64,000 nucleotides of DNA from Burkholderiaceae bacterium. GTDB taxonomy: Bacteria > Pseudomonadota > Gammaproteobacteria > Burkholderiales > Burkholderiaceae_C. The notes beneath the pieces are model-generated. The model made no database searches, was not told the DNA's origin, and worked only from the letters and a program-made list of their open reading frames with translations. Each line of letters starts with the position of its first letter. Within the stretch, counting starts at the first letter, position 1. The stretch lies in NCBI GenBank assembly GCA_024235895.1, contig JACKLM010000002.1:310001-374000 (forward strand). The letters are read 5' to 3'. The translations under genes were made by a program, and so were the position numbers. Positions 8,148-16,650 of this stretch are shown here, one piece after another.

Positions 8148-10313
8148 TCAGTATTTCAGCCGCGCGTAGTAGGTCTTCTGCGCCGCCGTCCGTGCCTGCC
8201 CGAGCGTGCGGATGCCTGCGGCCTCGAGCAGCGCGACCAGCTTGAGCCAGACCTCGGCCGTCACCAGCGCGTCGCCGAGCGCGGTGTGGCGGCCGACGAC
8301 GGTGATGCCGAAGCGCTCGGCGATCGCCTCCAGCCCGTGGCTGTCCTGGCTCGGGTGCACGACCGCCGACAGCAACAGCGTGTCGAGCACCGGCTGGTCG
8401 AAGCGCACGCCGGTGGCGGCCTCCTCGAGCTGCAGGAATCGCATGTCGAACGCGGCGTTGTGCGCGACGAGCACGGTGTCGCGCGCGTAGTCGTGGAAGG
8501 CCGGCAGCACGCGGTCGATCGTCGGCTGGCCCACGACCATCTCGGGCCGGATGCCGTGGATCGGGATCCCGGCCGCGGGGATGGTGCGCCGCGGGTCGAC
8601 GAGCTGCTCGAAGCTCTCGGCCCGCAGGAGCCGGCCGTTGACGATGCGCACGGCGCCGATCTGGATGATCTTGTCGCCCCCCGCGGGGTCCAGCCCCGTG
8701 GTCTCGGTGTCGAAGACCGTGTAGCTCAGCGCGGCCAGCGGCCGGTCGTCCAGCGCGTGCTGCGACTCGCTGGCGCCGAAGAGGTCGAAGTCGTAGAACT
8801 CGGGGCGGCTGTCGTGGCGCACCGCGGCAGCACTGAGCGTCTCCGCGTCGCCGACCTCCTCGGCCAGCGGCAGCAGCATTCGGAAGAAGGCCTGGTGGCG
8901 CACGCGGTCGCGCTCGAACCAGAACTCGCCGCCGTGGCGCTGCATGACGTCGCGCACGCTCAGCGCGCTGACGCGATCGCCCGCGCGCATCGCCTCGCTC
9001 TCCCAGCTCATCACGGTCTCGGTGCTCATCGCCTGGCCGCTCCAGACGAGGTCCAGCTGCGCGCGCCGGCCGGCACGCTGCAGCCGCAGCTGCAGCGCCT
9101 TGACGCCGAACTCGTCGACCAGCCGCGCGCCCAGGTAGGCCAGCACCTGCAGCAGCGCGAAGCTGTCCACGCGCAGCCACAGCCCGGGCTCGACCTCGAG
9201 CGTGCCGCTGCGCACGCCGGTGCGCTCGGCGAGCCGGCGCTCGGCGGCGGCGACCAGGTCGGTGCCGAGCATGTCCTCCAGCGGCCATCGCGTCTTGGTC
9301 GCCTCCACGCTGCGCGTGGCCAAGGCCTGCAGCCGCGTGCTCATCGCGCTGGCCTCGTCGCGCACGACGGCGAGGAAGCGCTCGCGCGTGGCCGCATCCA
9401 GCGCCGGGTCCTCGAGCAACTCGACCGCGGCGCGCAGGTTGCCCAGCGACGCGCGCTGGCCCTCGGTCAGCGACAGCAGCAGCGCATCCTGTGACGAGTC
9501 GCGTTCGTAGTCGCGCGTGATGTTGTCCAGCAGCAGCACGAAGCCGGTCAGCGCCTGGCCGTCGCGCACCGGCGCCATCTGCGCACGCAGCAGCTGGCCG
9601 CCGGCGGTGACGGTGACGAACTGCGCCGACGGGCTGGCCGCGCCGCGCGCCAGCCGACGCTGGATATTCTCCAGCGCGTGCGCCACCAGCGCGCGGTCGA
9701 AGACGTTGTAGATCGACCGCCCCAGGCCGATCAGCTCGGCGCCGCCGGCTAGCTGCGGTGCCTGCGACAGCGCCTTGAACTGCAGCCGCGCGCGCGGGTT
9801 GTACAGCAGCACGCGGCCGTCGAGGTTGCACACGACGACGCTCATCGTCAGCTCGGCCATCAGCGCGGCGAGCTGCGCGCGCTCGCGCTCGACGCCGCGG
9901 CTGGCCTCGGCGACCTGCGACGCGATGTCGCGCCTGAGCTGTTCGCGCTGGCCGACCAGCTCGTCGACCGCCTCGGCCAGCGCGCCGAGGTCGCGCGTGC
10001 CCAGTGCCGGCAGCGGTGCCGGGGTGTCGGTCTGCAGCCGCGCGCGCACTTGCTCGCCCAGCTGCGCCAGCGGCGCGACATGGCGCCGGTAGAGCTGCTG
10101 CGCGATCGCCGCGGCGACCCCGGCCAGCGCGACCAGCATCATCACCGCCAGCGGCAGCCGCGGCCCCAGCAGCTCGACGATCGCGTCGCGCTGAGCCGGC
10201 GTCAGCGCCGACGCCACCAGCGCCACGGTCGCCGCCACCCAGGCGGCGACGATCGCGACCGCCGCGAGCGCGGCCAGCGTGACGCTACGGGCCTGGCGGG
10301 CGTCGCGTCGCAT
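8148..10313 (-). CDS. Membrane sensor-like protein fused to a DEDDh 3'-5' exonuclease
   Basis: 721 aa. Two N-terminal membrane helices (about 11-38 and 53-74), a HAMP-like linker, a PAS-like segment (about 145-270) and a region laid out like a histidine-kinase core (about 275-480) precede a C-terminal DNA polymerase III epsilon-like exonuclease. The exonuclease residues are complete: Asp535 and Glu537 (FDTETTG), Asp623 (HNAAFD), His676 and Asp681 (HTALGD). The kinase part is degenerate: where S-x-x-HELRTPL would stand there is EGQRASLGNL, without a phospho-accepting His, and no G-box is recognisable. It is last in the operon after the receiver gene (25-nt gap). Nuclease activity is likely; what the sensor half detects is unknown. 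Confidence 0.85.
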   Translation of the reverse strand: MRRDARQARSVTLAALAAVAIVAAWVAATVALVASALTPAQRDAIVELLGPRLPLAVMMLVALAGVAAAIAQQLYRRHVAPLAQLGEQVRARLQTDTPAPLPALGTRDLGALAEAVDELVGQREQLRRDIASQVAEASRGVERERAQLAALMAELTMSVVVCNLDGRVLLYNPRARLQFKALSQAPQLAGGAELIGLGRSIYNVFDRALVAHALENIQRRLARGAASPSAQFVTVTAGGQLLRAQMAPVRDGQALTGFVLLLDNITRDYERDSSQDALLLSLTEGQRASLGNLRAAVELLEDPALDAATRERFLAVVRDEASAMSTRLQALATRSVEATKTRWPLEDMLGTDLVAAAERRLAERTGVRSGTLEVEPGLWLRVDSFALLQVLAYLGARLVDEFGVKALQLRLQRAGRRAQLDLVWSGQAMSTETVMSWESEAMRAGDRVSALSVRDVMQRHGGEFWFERDRVRHQAFFRMLLPLAEEVGDAETLSAAAVRHDSRPEFYDFDLFGASESQHALDDRPLAALSYTVFDTETTGLDPAGGDKIIQIGAVRIVNGRLLRAESFEQLVDPRRTIPAAGIPIHGIRPEMVVGQPTIDRVLPAFHDYARDTVLVAHNAAFDMRFLQLEEAATGVRFDQPVLDTLLLSAVVHPSQDSHGLEAIAERFGITVVGRHTALGDALVTAEVWLKLVALLEAAGIRTLGQARTAAQKTYYARLKY

Positions 10314-10338
10314 CAGGGCTCGCCGTGCAGCCCGCGCA

Positions 10339-10749
10339 TCAGCCCGTCCCCGTCGGCGCGGCGCCGGCGGGGGCGCGCCCGCCGCCTGCGAGCAGTTCCT
10401 GCACCTTCAGCACCAGCTCGCGGGTCGAGAACGGCTTGGTCATGTAGGCGTCGGCGCCCAGCGCCAGCCCCTTGACGATGTCGGTCTCGCGCCCCTTGGC
10501 GGTGAGCATCAGCACCAGCGTGTCGCGGATCGCATCGTCCTGGCGGATCTCCTGGCAGACCTCGAAGCCGGTCTTGCGCGGCATCATGACGTCGAGCAGG
10601 ACGAGCCGCGGGCGCTCGCGCCGCAGCAGCTCCAGCGCCTCCTGGCCGTCGCGCGCGAGGTGCACGGTGTAGCCCTCGCGCTTCATCAGGTACTCCAGCG
10701 AGACGAGGATGTTCGGTTCGTCGTCGGCGATCAGGATCACCGCGCTCAT
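10339..10749 (-). CDS. Single-domain (CheY-like) response regulator
   Basis: 136 aa, a receiver domain only. Acidic pair Asp9/Asp10 (IADDEPN), phospho-accepting Asp53 (LLDVMMP), Thr83 (MLTAKG) and Lys105 (TKPFS) are all present. There is no DNA-binding output domain; the remainder is a short Gly/Ala tail. The ATG at 10749 overlaps the stop of the symporter-kinase gene (ATGA), which makes that kinase the likely phosphodonor. The next gene is the exonuclease fusion. Confidence 0.92.
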   Translation of the reverse strand: MSAVILIADDEPNILVSLEYLMKREGYTVHLARDGQEALELLRRERPRLVLLDVMMPRKTGFEVCQEIRQDDAIRDTLVLMLTAKGRETDIVKGLALGADAYMTKPFSTRELVLKVQELLAGGGRAPAGAAPTGTG

Positions 10750-13553
10750 GGCTGGCCTCCGGGTTCGTGCGACGCCGCAGCGGCGCCGTCGTGGGTCCAA
10801 GGTAGGCGGAACTCGAGGCAGGCGCCTTGACGGCCGTCAGTCGCGCCAGCTTCGTCGGTCGCGTCCGGCGCCTCGACGAGCCGGATGTGCCCACCGTGGT
10901 GCTCGACGATCTGGCGGCTGATCGGCAGCCCCAGCCCGGTGCCGCCGGTGCGCCGTGCCAGCTCCCCGCCCTGGTGAAACTTGTCGAAGATGCGCGCGCG
11001 CTGCTCGGGCGGGATACCCGGGCCGTTGTCGTGGACACGCACGACGACCCCGTCCGCCTCCCCGCGCACGCGCAGCACGATGCGCCCGCCCGGCCGTGGC
11101 ACGAACTTGGCCGCGTTGCCCAGCAGGTTCAGCAGCACCTGCGTCAGCCGGTCGGCATCGGCGCGCAGCGTCGGCAGCGGCCGCGCGGGATCGGGCAGGT
11201 CGAGCACGAGCTCGGTACCCTGCTCGCGCAGCATCTCGGCCATGCTCTTCGCGGCCTGCCGCACCAGCTCGACGAGGTCGACGTCGCCGTGGTGCCACTC
11301 GGCGTGGCCGGACTCAATCTTGGCCAGGTCCAGCACCTGGTTGACGAGCCGCGACAGGCGCTCGGTCTCGGAGACGACGATGCCGAGAAACTGCTGGCGC
11401 TGCGCGGCATCCATCTGCGGGTCGTCGGCCATCAGCTCGGCCAGCGCGCGGATCGAGGTCAGCGGCGTGCGCAGCTCGTGCGTGACGCTGGACATGAAGT
11501 CGTCCTTCAGCCGGTCCAGGCTCTGCAACTGCTCGTTGGCGGCGCGCAGCTCGGCGGTCGCACGCTGCAACGACGCCGACTTCTCCTCCAGCGCGCGCGA
11601 GTAGGCACGCAGCTGCGTCGCCTCGTCGAGGATGCGCAGCACGTCGTCCATCGCCAGCGGCTCCTCCTGCACCACCGAGGCGACCATCGCGCGCGCCGAC
11701 GCGCTGCCGATCGCGCCGGCGAGCTGGGTCTCGACGAACTGCACCAGCGCGGCGTCGGCGTTCAGCTCCTCGACCCGCGCGGCGCCGGTGCGTGCCGCGT
11801 AGTGCGCGAGCAACGCCTGCGCGCGCTCGGGGCCGAGGAATCGCGCCAGCAGCGGCTGCAGGTCGGCCAGCCGCGCGCGGCCGCGCCAGAACGCGGGCCC
11901 GCCGCCCTGCGCCGCGGCGTCGATGTCGACGAACAGCGCCGCCTGGCTCGCCTCGCGCGCACTCGGCGCGCGCCACAGCGACACGCCGACATAGGCCGCG
12001 ACATTGGCCAGCAGGCTCCAGAACAGCGAGTGCGTCAGCCCGTCCAGCCCGGCCAGGCCGAGCAGCGCCTCGGGCTTGAGCAGCTCGATGCCCCAGGGCC
12101 CGTGGTGCAGGAAGTCCTGCGGCCACCAGCCCGACTTGGCGATCGACGGCAGCATCAGCGTGTAGGCCCACAGCCCGAACCCCGCCAGCAGCCCCGCCAG
12201 CGCGCCGCGCTGGGTGCCTCCCTTCCAGACCATGCCGCCCAGCGCCGCGGGCGCGAACTGCGCCACCGCGGCGAAGCTGATCAGCCCGATGCTGACCAGC
12301 GCGTACGCCTCGCCCGCGAGGTGGTAGTAAAGATAGCCCAGCAGCAGCACGACGACGATCGCCGCGCGCCGGATGCCGAGCAGCCAGCCCGCCAGGTCGC
12401 CGCCGGGGTCGAGCCGGTGCCAGCCGCTCCTGAGCAGCACCGGCATCACGAGGTCGTTGCACACCATCGTCGACACCGCGATCGCCTCGACGATGATCAT
12501 CCCGGTGGCGGCCGACAGCCCGCCGACGAAGGCCAGCAGCGCCAGCGCCTCGGCCCCGTGCGTCAGCGGCAGCGACAGCACGAAGGCGTCGGCGCCGGCG
12601 GCGCTGCCGCCGGCCAGCAGCAGCCCGCCGAACGCGATCGGCAGCACGAACAGGTTGATCAGCCACATGTACAGCGGGAACACCCAGGCCGCGCGCTTCA
12701 GATGCCGCTCGTCGACGTTCTCGACCACGATGACCTGGAACTGGCGCGGCAGGAACAGGACCGACAGCATCGCCAGCAGCGTCAGCGCGAACCACTGCTC
12801 GTAGGCGAAGCCGGCGCCGTCCTGGTCCAGCGTCAGCAGCCGCGCCAGTTCGGGCGCGGCGGCGACGCGCGCGAACAGATCGCCCGGCCCGCCGAACAGG
12901 CCCCAGGTGACGAAGACGCCGACCGCCAGGAAGGCCAGCAGCTTGACCAGCGACTCGAACGCGATCGCCGCGACCATACCCTCGTGGCGCTCGGCGGAGT
13001 CCAGGTGGCGGGTGCCGAACATCATCGTGAACCCGGCCAGCAGCAGCGCGGCGTAGAAGGTGCCGTCAGCCCACCACGCGTCGGGCGGGGCCGGCGGCGC
13101 ACCCGCAGGCGCGGTCAGCAGGGCATAGCCGGTGGCGATGGCCTTGAGCTGCAGCGCGACGTAGGGGACGATGCCGACCACCGTGATCAGCGTCACCAGC
13201 CCTGCGAGCAGCGGGCTCTTGCCGTAGCGGCTGGCGATGAAGTCGGCGATCGACGTGATGCGGTAGCGGCGCGCGATGCGGATCATCTTGCGCAGCACGA
13301 CCCACGCCAGCACCATCGCCAGCGTCGGCCCGAGGTAGATCGGCAGGAACCACACGCCGGTGGTGGCCGCGCGGCCGACGCTGCCGAAGTAGGTCCACGC
13401 GGTGCAGTACACCGCCATCGACAGCGCGTAGGCCCAGGGGTTGGCCACCACCGAGCGCCCCGCGGCCGCCCGCCGGTCGCCCCAGGCGGCGACAGCGAAC
13501 AGCAGGCCCAGGTAGGCCAGCGACAAGCCCAGCACGAGTGCCGGGCTCAGCAT
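10746..13553 (-). CDS. Sodium:solute symporter-fused sensor histidine kinase (CbrA/CrbS-type)
   Basis: 935 aa from the ATG at 13553. The N-terminal half is a sodium:solute symporter-like domain with about 12-13 helices. A coiled linker (RALEEKSASLQRATAELRAA) leads to a full kinase core: His692 in SSVTHELRTPL, an N box with Asn813 (NLLGNAAKFV), G1 DNGPGI, an F-box region with IFDKF, and G2 GGTGLGL. Proteins of this architecture (CbrA, CrbS, MxtR) sense or import small carboxylates or amino acids and control carbon use; that this one does so is inference from architecture and from the two symporter operons nearby. The stop overlaps the response regulator start. Confidence 0.93.
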   Translation of the reverse strand: MLSPALVLGLSLAYLGLLFAVAAWGDRRAAAGRSVVANPWAYALSMAVYCTAWTYFGSVGRAATTGVWFLPIYLGPTLAMVLAWVVLRKMIRIARRYRITSIADFIASRYGKSPLLAGLVTLITVVGIVPYVALQLKAIATGYALLTAPAGAPPAPPDAWWADGTFYAALLLAGFTMMFGTRHLDSAERHEGMVAAIAFESLVKLLAFLAVGVFVTWGLFGGPGDLFARVAAAPELARLLTLDQDGAGFAYEQWFALTLLAMLSVLFLPRQFQVIVVENVDERHLKRAAWVFPLYMWLINLFVLPIAFGGLLLAGGSAAGADAFVLSLPLTHGAEALALLAFVGGLSAATGMIIVEAIAVSTMVCNDLVMPVLLRSGWHRLDPGGDLAGWLLGIRRAAIVVVLLLGYLYYHLAGEAYALVSIGLISFAAVAQFAPAALGGMVWKGGTQRGALAGLLAGFGLWAYTLMLPSIAKSGWWPQDFLHHGPWGIELLKPEALLGLAGLDGLTHSLFWSLLANVAAYVGVSLWRAPSAREASQAALFVDIDAAAQGGGPAFWRGRARLADLQPLLARFLGPERAQALLAHYAARTGAARVEELNADAALVQFVETQLAGAIGSASARAMVASVVQEEPLAMDDVLRILDEATQLRAYSRALEEKSASLQRATAELRAANEQLQSLDRLKDDFMSSVTHELRTPLTSIRALAELMADDPQMDAAQRQQFLGIVVSETERLSRLVNQVLDLAKIESGHAEWHHGDVDLVELVRQAAKSMAEMLREQGTELVLDLPDPARPLPTLRADADRLTQVLLNLLGNAAKFVPRPGGRIVLRVRGEADGVVVRVHDNGPGIPPEQRARIFDKFHQGGELARRTGGTGLGLPISRQIVEHHGGHIRLVEAPDATDEAGATDGRQGACLEFRLPWTHDGAAAASHEPGGQP

Positions 13554-13670
13554 GGGCACCCCGCTGGCGCGTCGAAGCCCAGAGCGAGCGACGGCCCGAC
13601 CTCGAGCCACGTCGGCCACGGGTCGGCATCTCTCATCGCACTGCCCGGGCGCGATGCACGGCCGGTGCTC

Positions 13671-13868
13671 TCAGTCCCGCAGCCGCTCGCTGAGCAGCCC
13701 CAGCACCACGATCAGTCCGCCCCAGATGACGAACAGCGCGGCCGGGAACAGCGGCAGGCCGGCGACGGTGGCGTCGCGGTCCCACAGCGCCAGCAGCGGG
13801 AAGTTGAACAGCAGCAGCCCGGCGGCGAACAGCGCCAGCAGCCGCTGACGACCCAGGCGCTCGGTCAT
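13671..13868 (-). CDS. Small two-helix membrane protein
   Basis: 65 aa with two hydrophobic stretches (LLALFAAGLLLFNFPLLAL and LFPAALFVIWGGLIVVLGLL) joined by a short loop. The ATG at 13868 forms an ATGA overlap with the stop of the 119-aa gene upstream, so the two are translationally coupled. It lies 117 nt before the symporter-kinase gene in the same direction. No family with a known function is recognised; a role in assembly or regulation of the symporter system is inference from position. Confidence 0.75.
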   Translation of the reverse strand: MTERLGRQRLLALFAAGLLLFNFPLLALWDRDATVAGLPLFPAALFVIWGGLIVVLGLLSERLRD

Positions 13869-14224
13869 GGCTTTCTCGCTGCCGCCGCCCGCATCCGGTG
13901 CGCGTGCCAGCCGATCGCGAAGTCGAGCGCGAACTTGCACCAGATCGTCGAGCCCGCGACCGCCGTCCAGGTCTCGTAGGGCACGGCCGCGATCAGGACC
14001 AGGCCGATCGTCGCCAGCGCGATGCCGCCGGCCACCAGGTTGAGGATGCCGGTGTAGGGCGCGAAGCGCTCGGCATCCGGCGGCGGCTCGCCGCGACGCA
14101 GCGCGACCTCGGAGAAGTCGCGCTTGAACAGGATCCGCCACGCCCGCCGCAGCCAGAAGAAGCTCATCGGGAACAGCGCCAGGAACAGGATCCAGGTCAG
14201 GGCGACGCTGACGTCGAACACCAT
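13865..14224 (-). CDS. Hypothetical membrane protein, 119 aa
   Basis: About three hydrophobic segments: VALTWILFLALFPMSFFWL near the N-terminus, NLVAGGIALATIGLVLIAA in the middle, and a weaker C-terminal one. A basic cytoplasmic-type segment (LRRAWRILFKRDFSEVALRR) lies between the first two. The gene directly follows the terminator-like hairpin behind the first symporter gene and is coupled to the 65-aa membrane protein. Family not recognised. Confidence 0.75.
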   Translation of the reverse strand: MVFDVSVALTWILFLALFPMSFFWLRRAWRILFKRDFSEVALRRGEPPPDAERFAPYTGILNLVAGGIALATIGLVLIAAVPYETWTAVAGSTIWCKFALDFAIGWHAHRMRAAAARKP

Positions 14225-14247
14225 GCGGAGGTCCTCGGCAAGAGGAA

Positions 14248-14277
14248 GGGCCCTGCCGGCAACTGCAGGCAGGGCCC
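14248..14277 (-). terminator. Terminator behind symporter gene A
   Basis: A 10-bp perfect stem (GGGCCCTGCC at 14248-14257, GGCAGGGCCC at 14268-14277) with a 10-nt loop. On the minus strand it is followed by TTCCTCTT. It lies 75 nt past the symporter stop and before the 119-aa gene, so it probably ends or attenuates the DUF4212-symporter transcript. Confidence 0.6.
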
Positions 14278-14352
14278 CGATTGTGGCAACGCCGGGCGGC
14301 GTTGCGCAGGTTTATCGCGTCCGCAGCCGGCCGGCCGCGGACGCCCGGTGGC

Positions 14353-16158
14353 TCAGTGGGCGCCGTCGACGGCCTTGGCGCCGCGCGGCACGCGCACCGC
14401 CTCGACCATGTGCTGGATGTGCTCCGGCGGCTCCTTGGTCACCTTGTCGACCGCGAAGGCGACCGCGAAGTTGACCAGCGCGCCGATCGCGCCGAACGCC
14501 TCCGGCGTGATGCCGAAGAAGCTGTTCGGGCCGCCGATCAGGTCCAGGTACTCGGTGCCCTTGATGAAGAACAGCCCCTTGTGCGCGAACACGTAGAACA
14601 GCGTCACCGCCAGGCCCGCCAGCATGCCGGCGATCGCGCCCTCCTTGTTCATCTTCTTGCTGAAGATGCCCATCATGATCGCCGGGAACAGCGACGAGGC
14701 CGCGATGCCGAAGGCCAGCGCCACGGTACCCGCCGCGAAGCCCGGCGGGTTCAACCCCAGCCAGCCCGCCACCACGATCGAGACCGCCATCGCGATCTTG
14801 CCGGTCAGCAACTCGCCCTTCTCGCTGATCTCGGGCGCGAACACGCCCTTCACGAGGTCGTGCGAGATCGCCGACGAGATCGCCATCAGCAGCCCCGCCG
14901 CCGTCGACAGCGCCGCCGCCAGGCCGCCCGCGGCGACCAGCGCGATCACCCAGTTGGGCAGCAGCGCGATCTCCGGGTTGGCCAGCACGATGATGTCGGC
15001 GTTGACGGTCAGCTCGTTGCCCTTCCAGCCGGCGGCCTCGGCCTTGGCCTTGGCGTCGGCGTTGGCGGTCTTGTCGTTGTAGTACTGGATGCGGCCGTCG
15101 GCGTTCTTGTCCTCGAACTTCAGCAGCCCGGTGACTTCCCAGCGCTTCATCCAGTCGGGGCGCTGCTCGTACTGCAGGCTGGCCTCGGGGGCATACAGGT
15201 CGCCGCCGGCCTTGACGGCGCTGTTGACCGTGCCGTGCAGGTTCAGCTTGGCCATCGCCGCGACCGCGGGCGCGGTCGTGTACAGGATCGCGATGAACAC
15301 CAGCGCCCAGCCGGCCGACGCGCGCGCGTCGCGCACCTTCGGCACGGTGAAGAAGCGCATGATCACGTGCGGCAGGCCGGCGGTGCCGATCATCAGGCTC
15401 ATCGTGTAGACGAACATGTTGAGCGTGCTGCCCGGCACCGAGGTCGTGTACTTGCCGAAGCCCAGGTCGGTGACGACCTGGTCGAGCTTGGCCAGCAGCG
15501 AGGTGCCGGTGTCGGCGAAGTCGCCGCCCAGGCCGAGCTGCGGGATCGGGATGCCGGTGAGCTGCAGGCTGATGAAGATCGCCGGCACGGTGTAGGCCAG
15601 GATCAGCACGATGTACTGGGCGACCTGCGTGTAGGTGATGCCCTTCATGCCGCCGAACACCGCGTAGGCGAACACGATGCCCATGCCGATGTAGATGCCG
15701 ACGTCGCTGCTCACGCCGAGGAAGCGCGAGAACGCCACGCCGACCCCCGTCATCTGGCCGATGATGTAGGTCAGCGACGCCACCAGCAGGCACAGCACCG
15801 CGACCGTCGACGCCGACTTCGAGTAGAAGCGGTCGCCGATGAACTGCGGCACGGTGAACTTGCCGAACTTGCGCAGGTAGGGCGCCAGCAGCATCGCCAG
15901 CAGCACGTAGCCGCCGGTCCAGCCCATCAGGAACAGGCCGCCGCCGTAGCCCATGTTGGCGATCAGGCCGGCCATCGAGATGAACGAGGCCGCACTCATC
16001 CAGTCGGCCGCGGTCGCCATCCCGTTCATGACCGGGTTGACGCCGCTGCCCGCGACGTAGAACTCGCTCGTCGAGCCGGCACGGGCCCAGATCGCGATGC
16101 CGATGTACAGCGCGAAGCTCAGGCCGACGACGAGGTAGATGGTGGTTTGCAGATCCAT
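14353..16158 (-). CDS. Sodium:solute (cation/carboxylate) symporter A
   Basis: 601-aa inner-membrane transporter of the sodium:solute symporter family, VC_2705-like subfamily usually partnered with DUF4212 proteins and related to the acetate permease ActP. About 13 helices; family motifs include NGMATAADWMSAASF, APYLRKFGKFTVPQF and GGMKGITYTQVAQY. A hydrophilic insert (about residues 335-390) contains an EF-hand-like loop, DKNADGRIQYYN at 350-361 (15076-15111), with Asp1, Asn3, Asp5 and Gly6 in place but Asn at position 12. The start follows DUF4212 gene A by 7 nt. The substrate is probably a short carboxylate; not proven. Confidence 0.92.
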   Translation of the reverse strand: MDLQTTIYLVVGLSFALYIGIAIWARAGSTSEFYVAGSGVNPVMNGMATAADWMSAASFISMAGLIANMGYGGGLFLMGWTGGYVLLAMLLAPYLRKFGKFTVPQFIGDRFYSKSASTVAVLCLLVASLTYIIGQMTGVGVAFSRFLGVSSDVGIYIGMGIVFAYAVFGGMKGITYTQVAQYIVLILAYTVPAIFISLQLTGIPIPQLGLGGDFADTGTSLLAKLDQVVTDLGFGKYTTSVPGSTLNMFVYTMSLMIGTAGLPHVIMRFFTVPKVRDARASAGWALVFIAILYTTAPAVAAMAKLNLHGTVNSAVKAGGDLYAPEASLQYEQRPDWMKRWEVTGLLKFEDKNADGRIQYYNDKTANADAKAKAEAAGWKGNELTVNADIIVLANPEIALLPNWVIALVAAGGLAAALSTAAGLLMAISSAISHDLVKGVFAPEISEKGELLTGKIAMAVSIVVAGWLGLNPPGFAAGTVALAFGIAASSLFPAIMMGIFSKKMNKEGAIAGMLAGLAVTLFYVFAHKGLFFIKGTEYLDLIGGPNSFFGITPEAFGAIGALVNFAVAFAVDKVTKEPPEHIQHMVEAVRVPRGAKAVDGAH

Positions 16159-16165
16159 GATGGCC

Positions 16166-16420
16166 TCAGTCCTCGTGCACGTCGAACTTGCGGTCGATGT
16201 CGCCCATCTTCTTCGCGTACCAGAAGATCAGCGCGATGAAGATGTAGATCGAGCCCTGGTGCGCGAACCAGAACCCGAGCGGGTAGCCGCCCAGCGAAAT
16301 GCTGTTGAGTGCGGGCGCGAACAGGATGCCGGCGCCGAACGAGACCACGAACCAGATGATCAGGATCTTGGTCAGCAGCCCCAGGGTGGCCTTCCAGTAG
16401 CCCTGGCTGTCGTGTTGCAT
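16166..16420 (-). CDS. DUF4212 symporter small subunit A
   Basis: 84-aa membrane protein with two helices (LTKILIIWFVVSFGAGILF and GSIYIFIALIFWYAKKM) and the NSISLGGYPLGFWFAHQGS loop typical of DUF4212, the small partner of this symporter subfamily. GAGGAGG lies 8 nt upstream of the ATG at 16420, deciding the start against a longer in-frame extension. The symporter follows 7 nt later. The 52-nt element at 16505-16556 lies upstream. Confidence 0.93.
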   Translation of the reverse strand: MQHDSQGYWKATLGLLTKILIIWFVVSFGAGILFAPALNSISLGGYPLGFWFAHQGSIYIFIALIFWYAKKMGDIDRKFDVHED

Positions 16421-16504
16421 GTGATTGCCTCCTCGCGGTGGTCGAACGCGCGGGCCGGCACGGGATTGCACCGACCCTCGGGGCCCGACTATCCGCGCGC
16501 GCTC

Positions 16505-16556
16505 TGACCACCTTCTGACGCTGCGCCAACGAAGGCTGACGAACTCGGTGGCAACC
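16505..16556 (-). promoter_or_regulatory. Conserved upstream element A of DUF4212-symporter operon
   Basis: Fifty-two nt that match the segment 20180-20231 upstream of the second DUF4212-symporter operon at 38 of 52 positions without gaps. It contains CCTTC (16511-16515) and GAAGG (16531-16535) as an imperfect dyad. It lies 85-136 nt upstream of the DUF4212 start. A shared promoter or regulator site is inferred; the regulator is not known. Confidence 0.55.
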
Positions 16557-16650
16557 CTCAGCCCGCATCCCTTCATGCGAAAAGACGCGTGCCGCGCCCA
16601 GGGGACAATGAGCCCGACACCCCGCACCCCCGCACCGACGGGCCACGACG

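Noticed and set aside
6167..8245. Very long open frame on the plus strand over the transglycosylase and infA region
   Set aside because: Arg/Ala/Gly/His-rich antisense reading of real genes in GC-rich DNA; no domain, no start signal, and it overlaps well-identified genes.
10339..10749. CrbR/ErdR-type LuxR regulator paired with the symporter-kinase
   Set aside because: The protein ends after the receiver domain; there is no helix-turn-helix, so the name is not used.
10827..13979. 1050-codon open frame antisense to the symporter-kinase
   Set aside because: Composition is dominated by Arg, Gln, His and Asp as expected from an antisense phase; the minus-strand gene has all kinase motifs.
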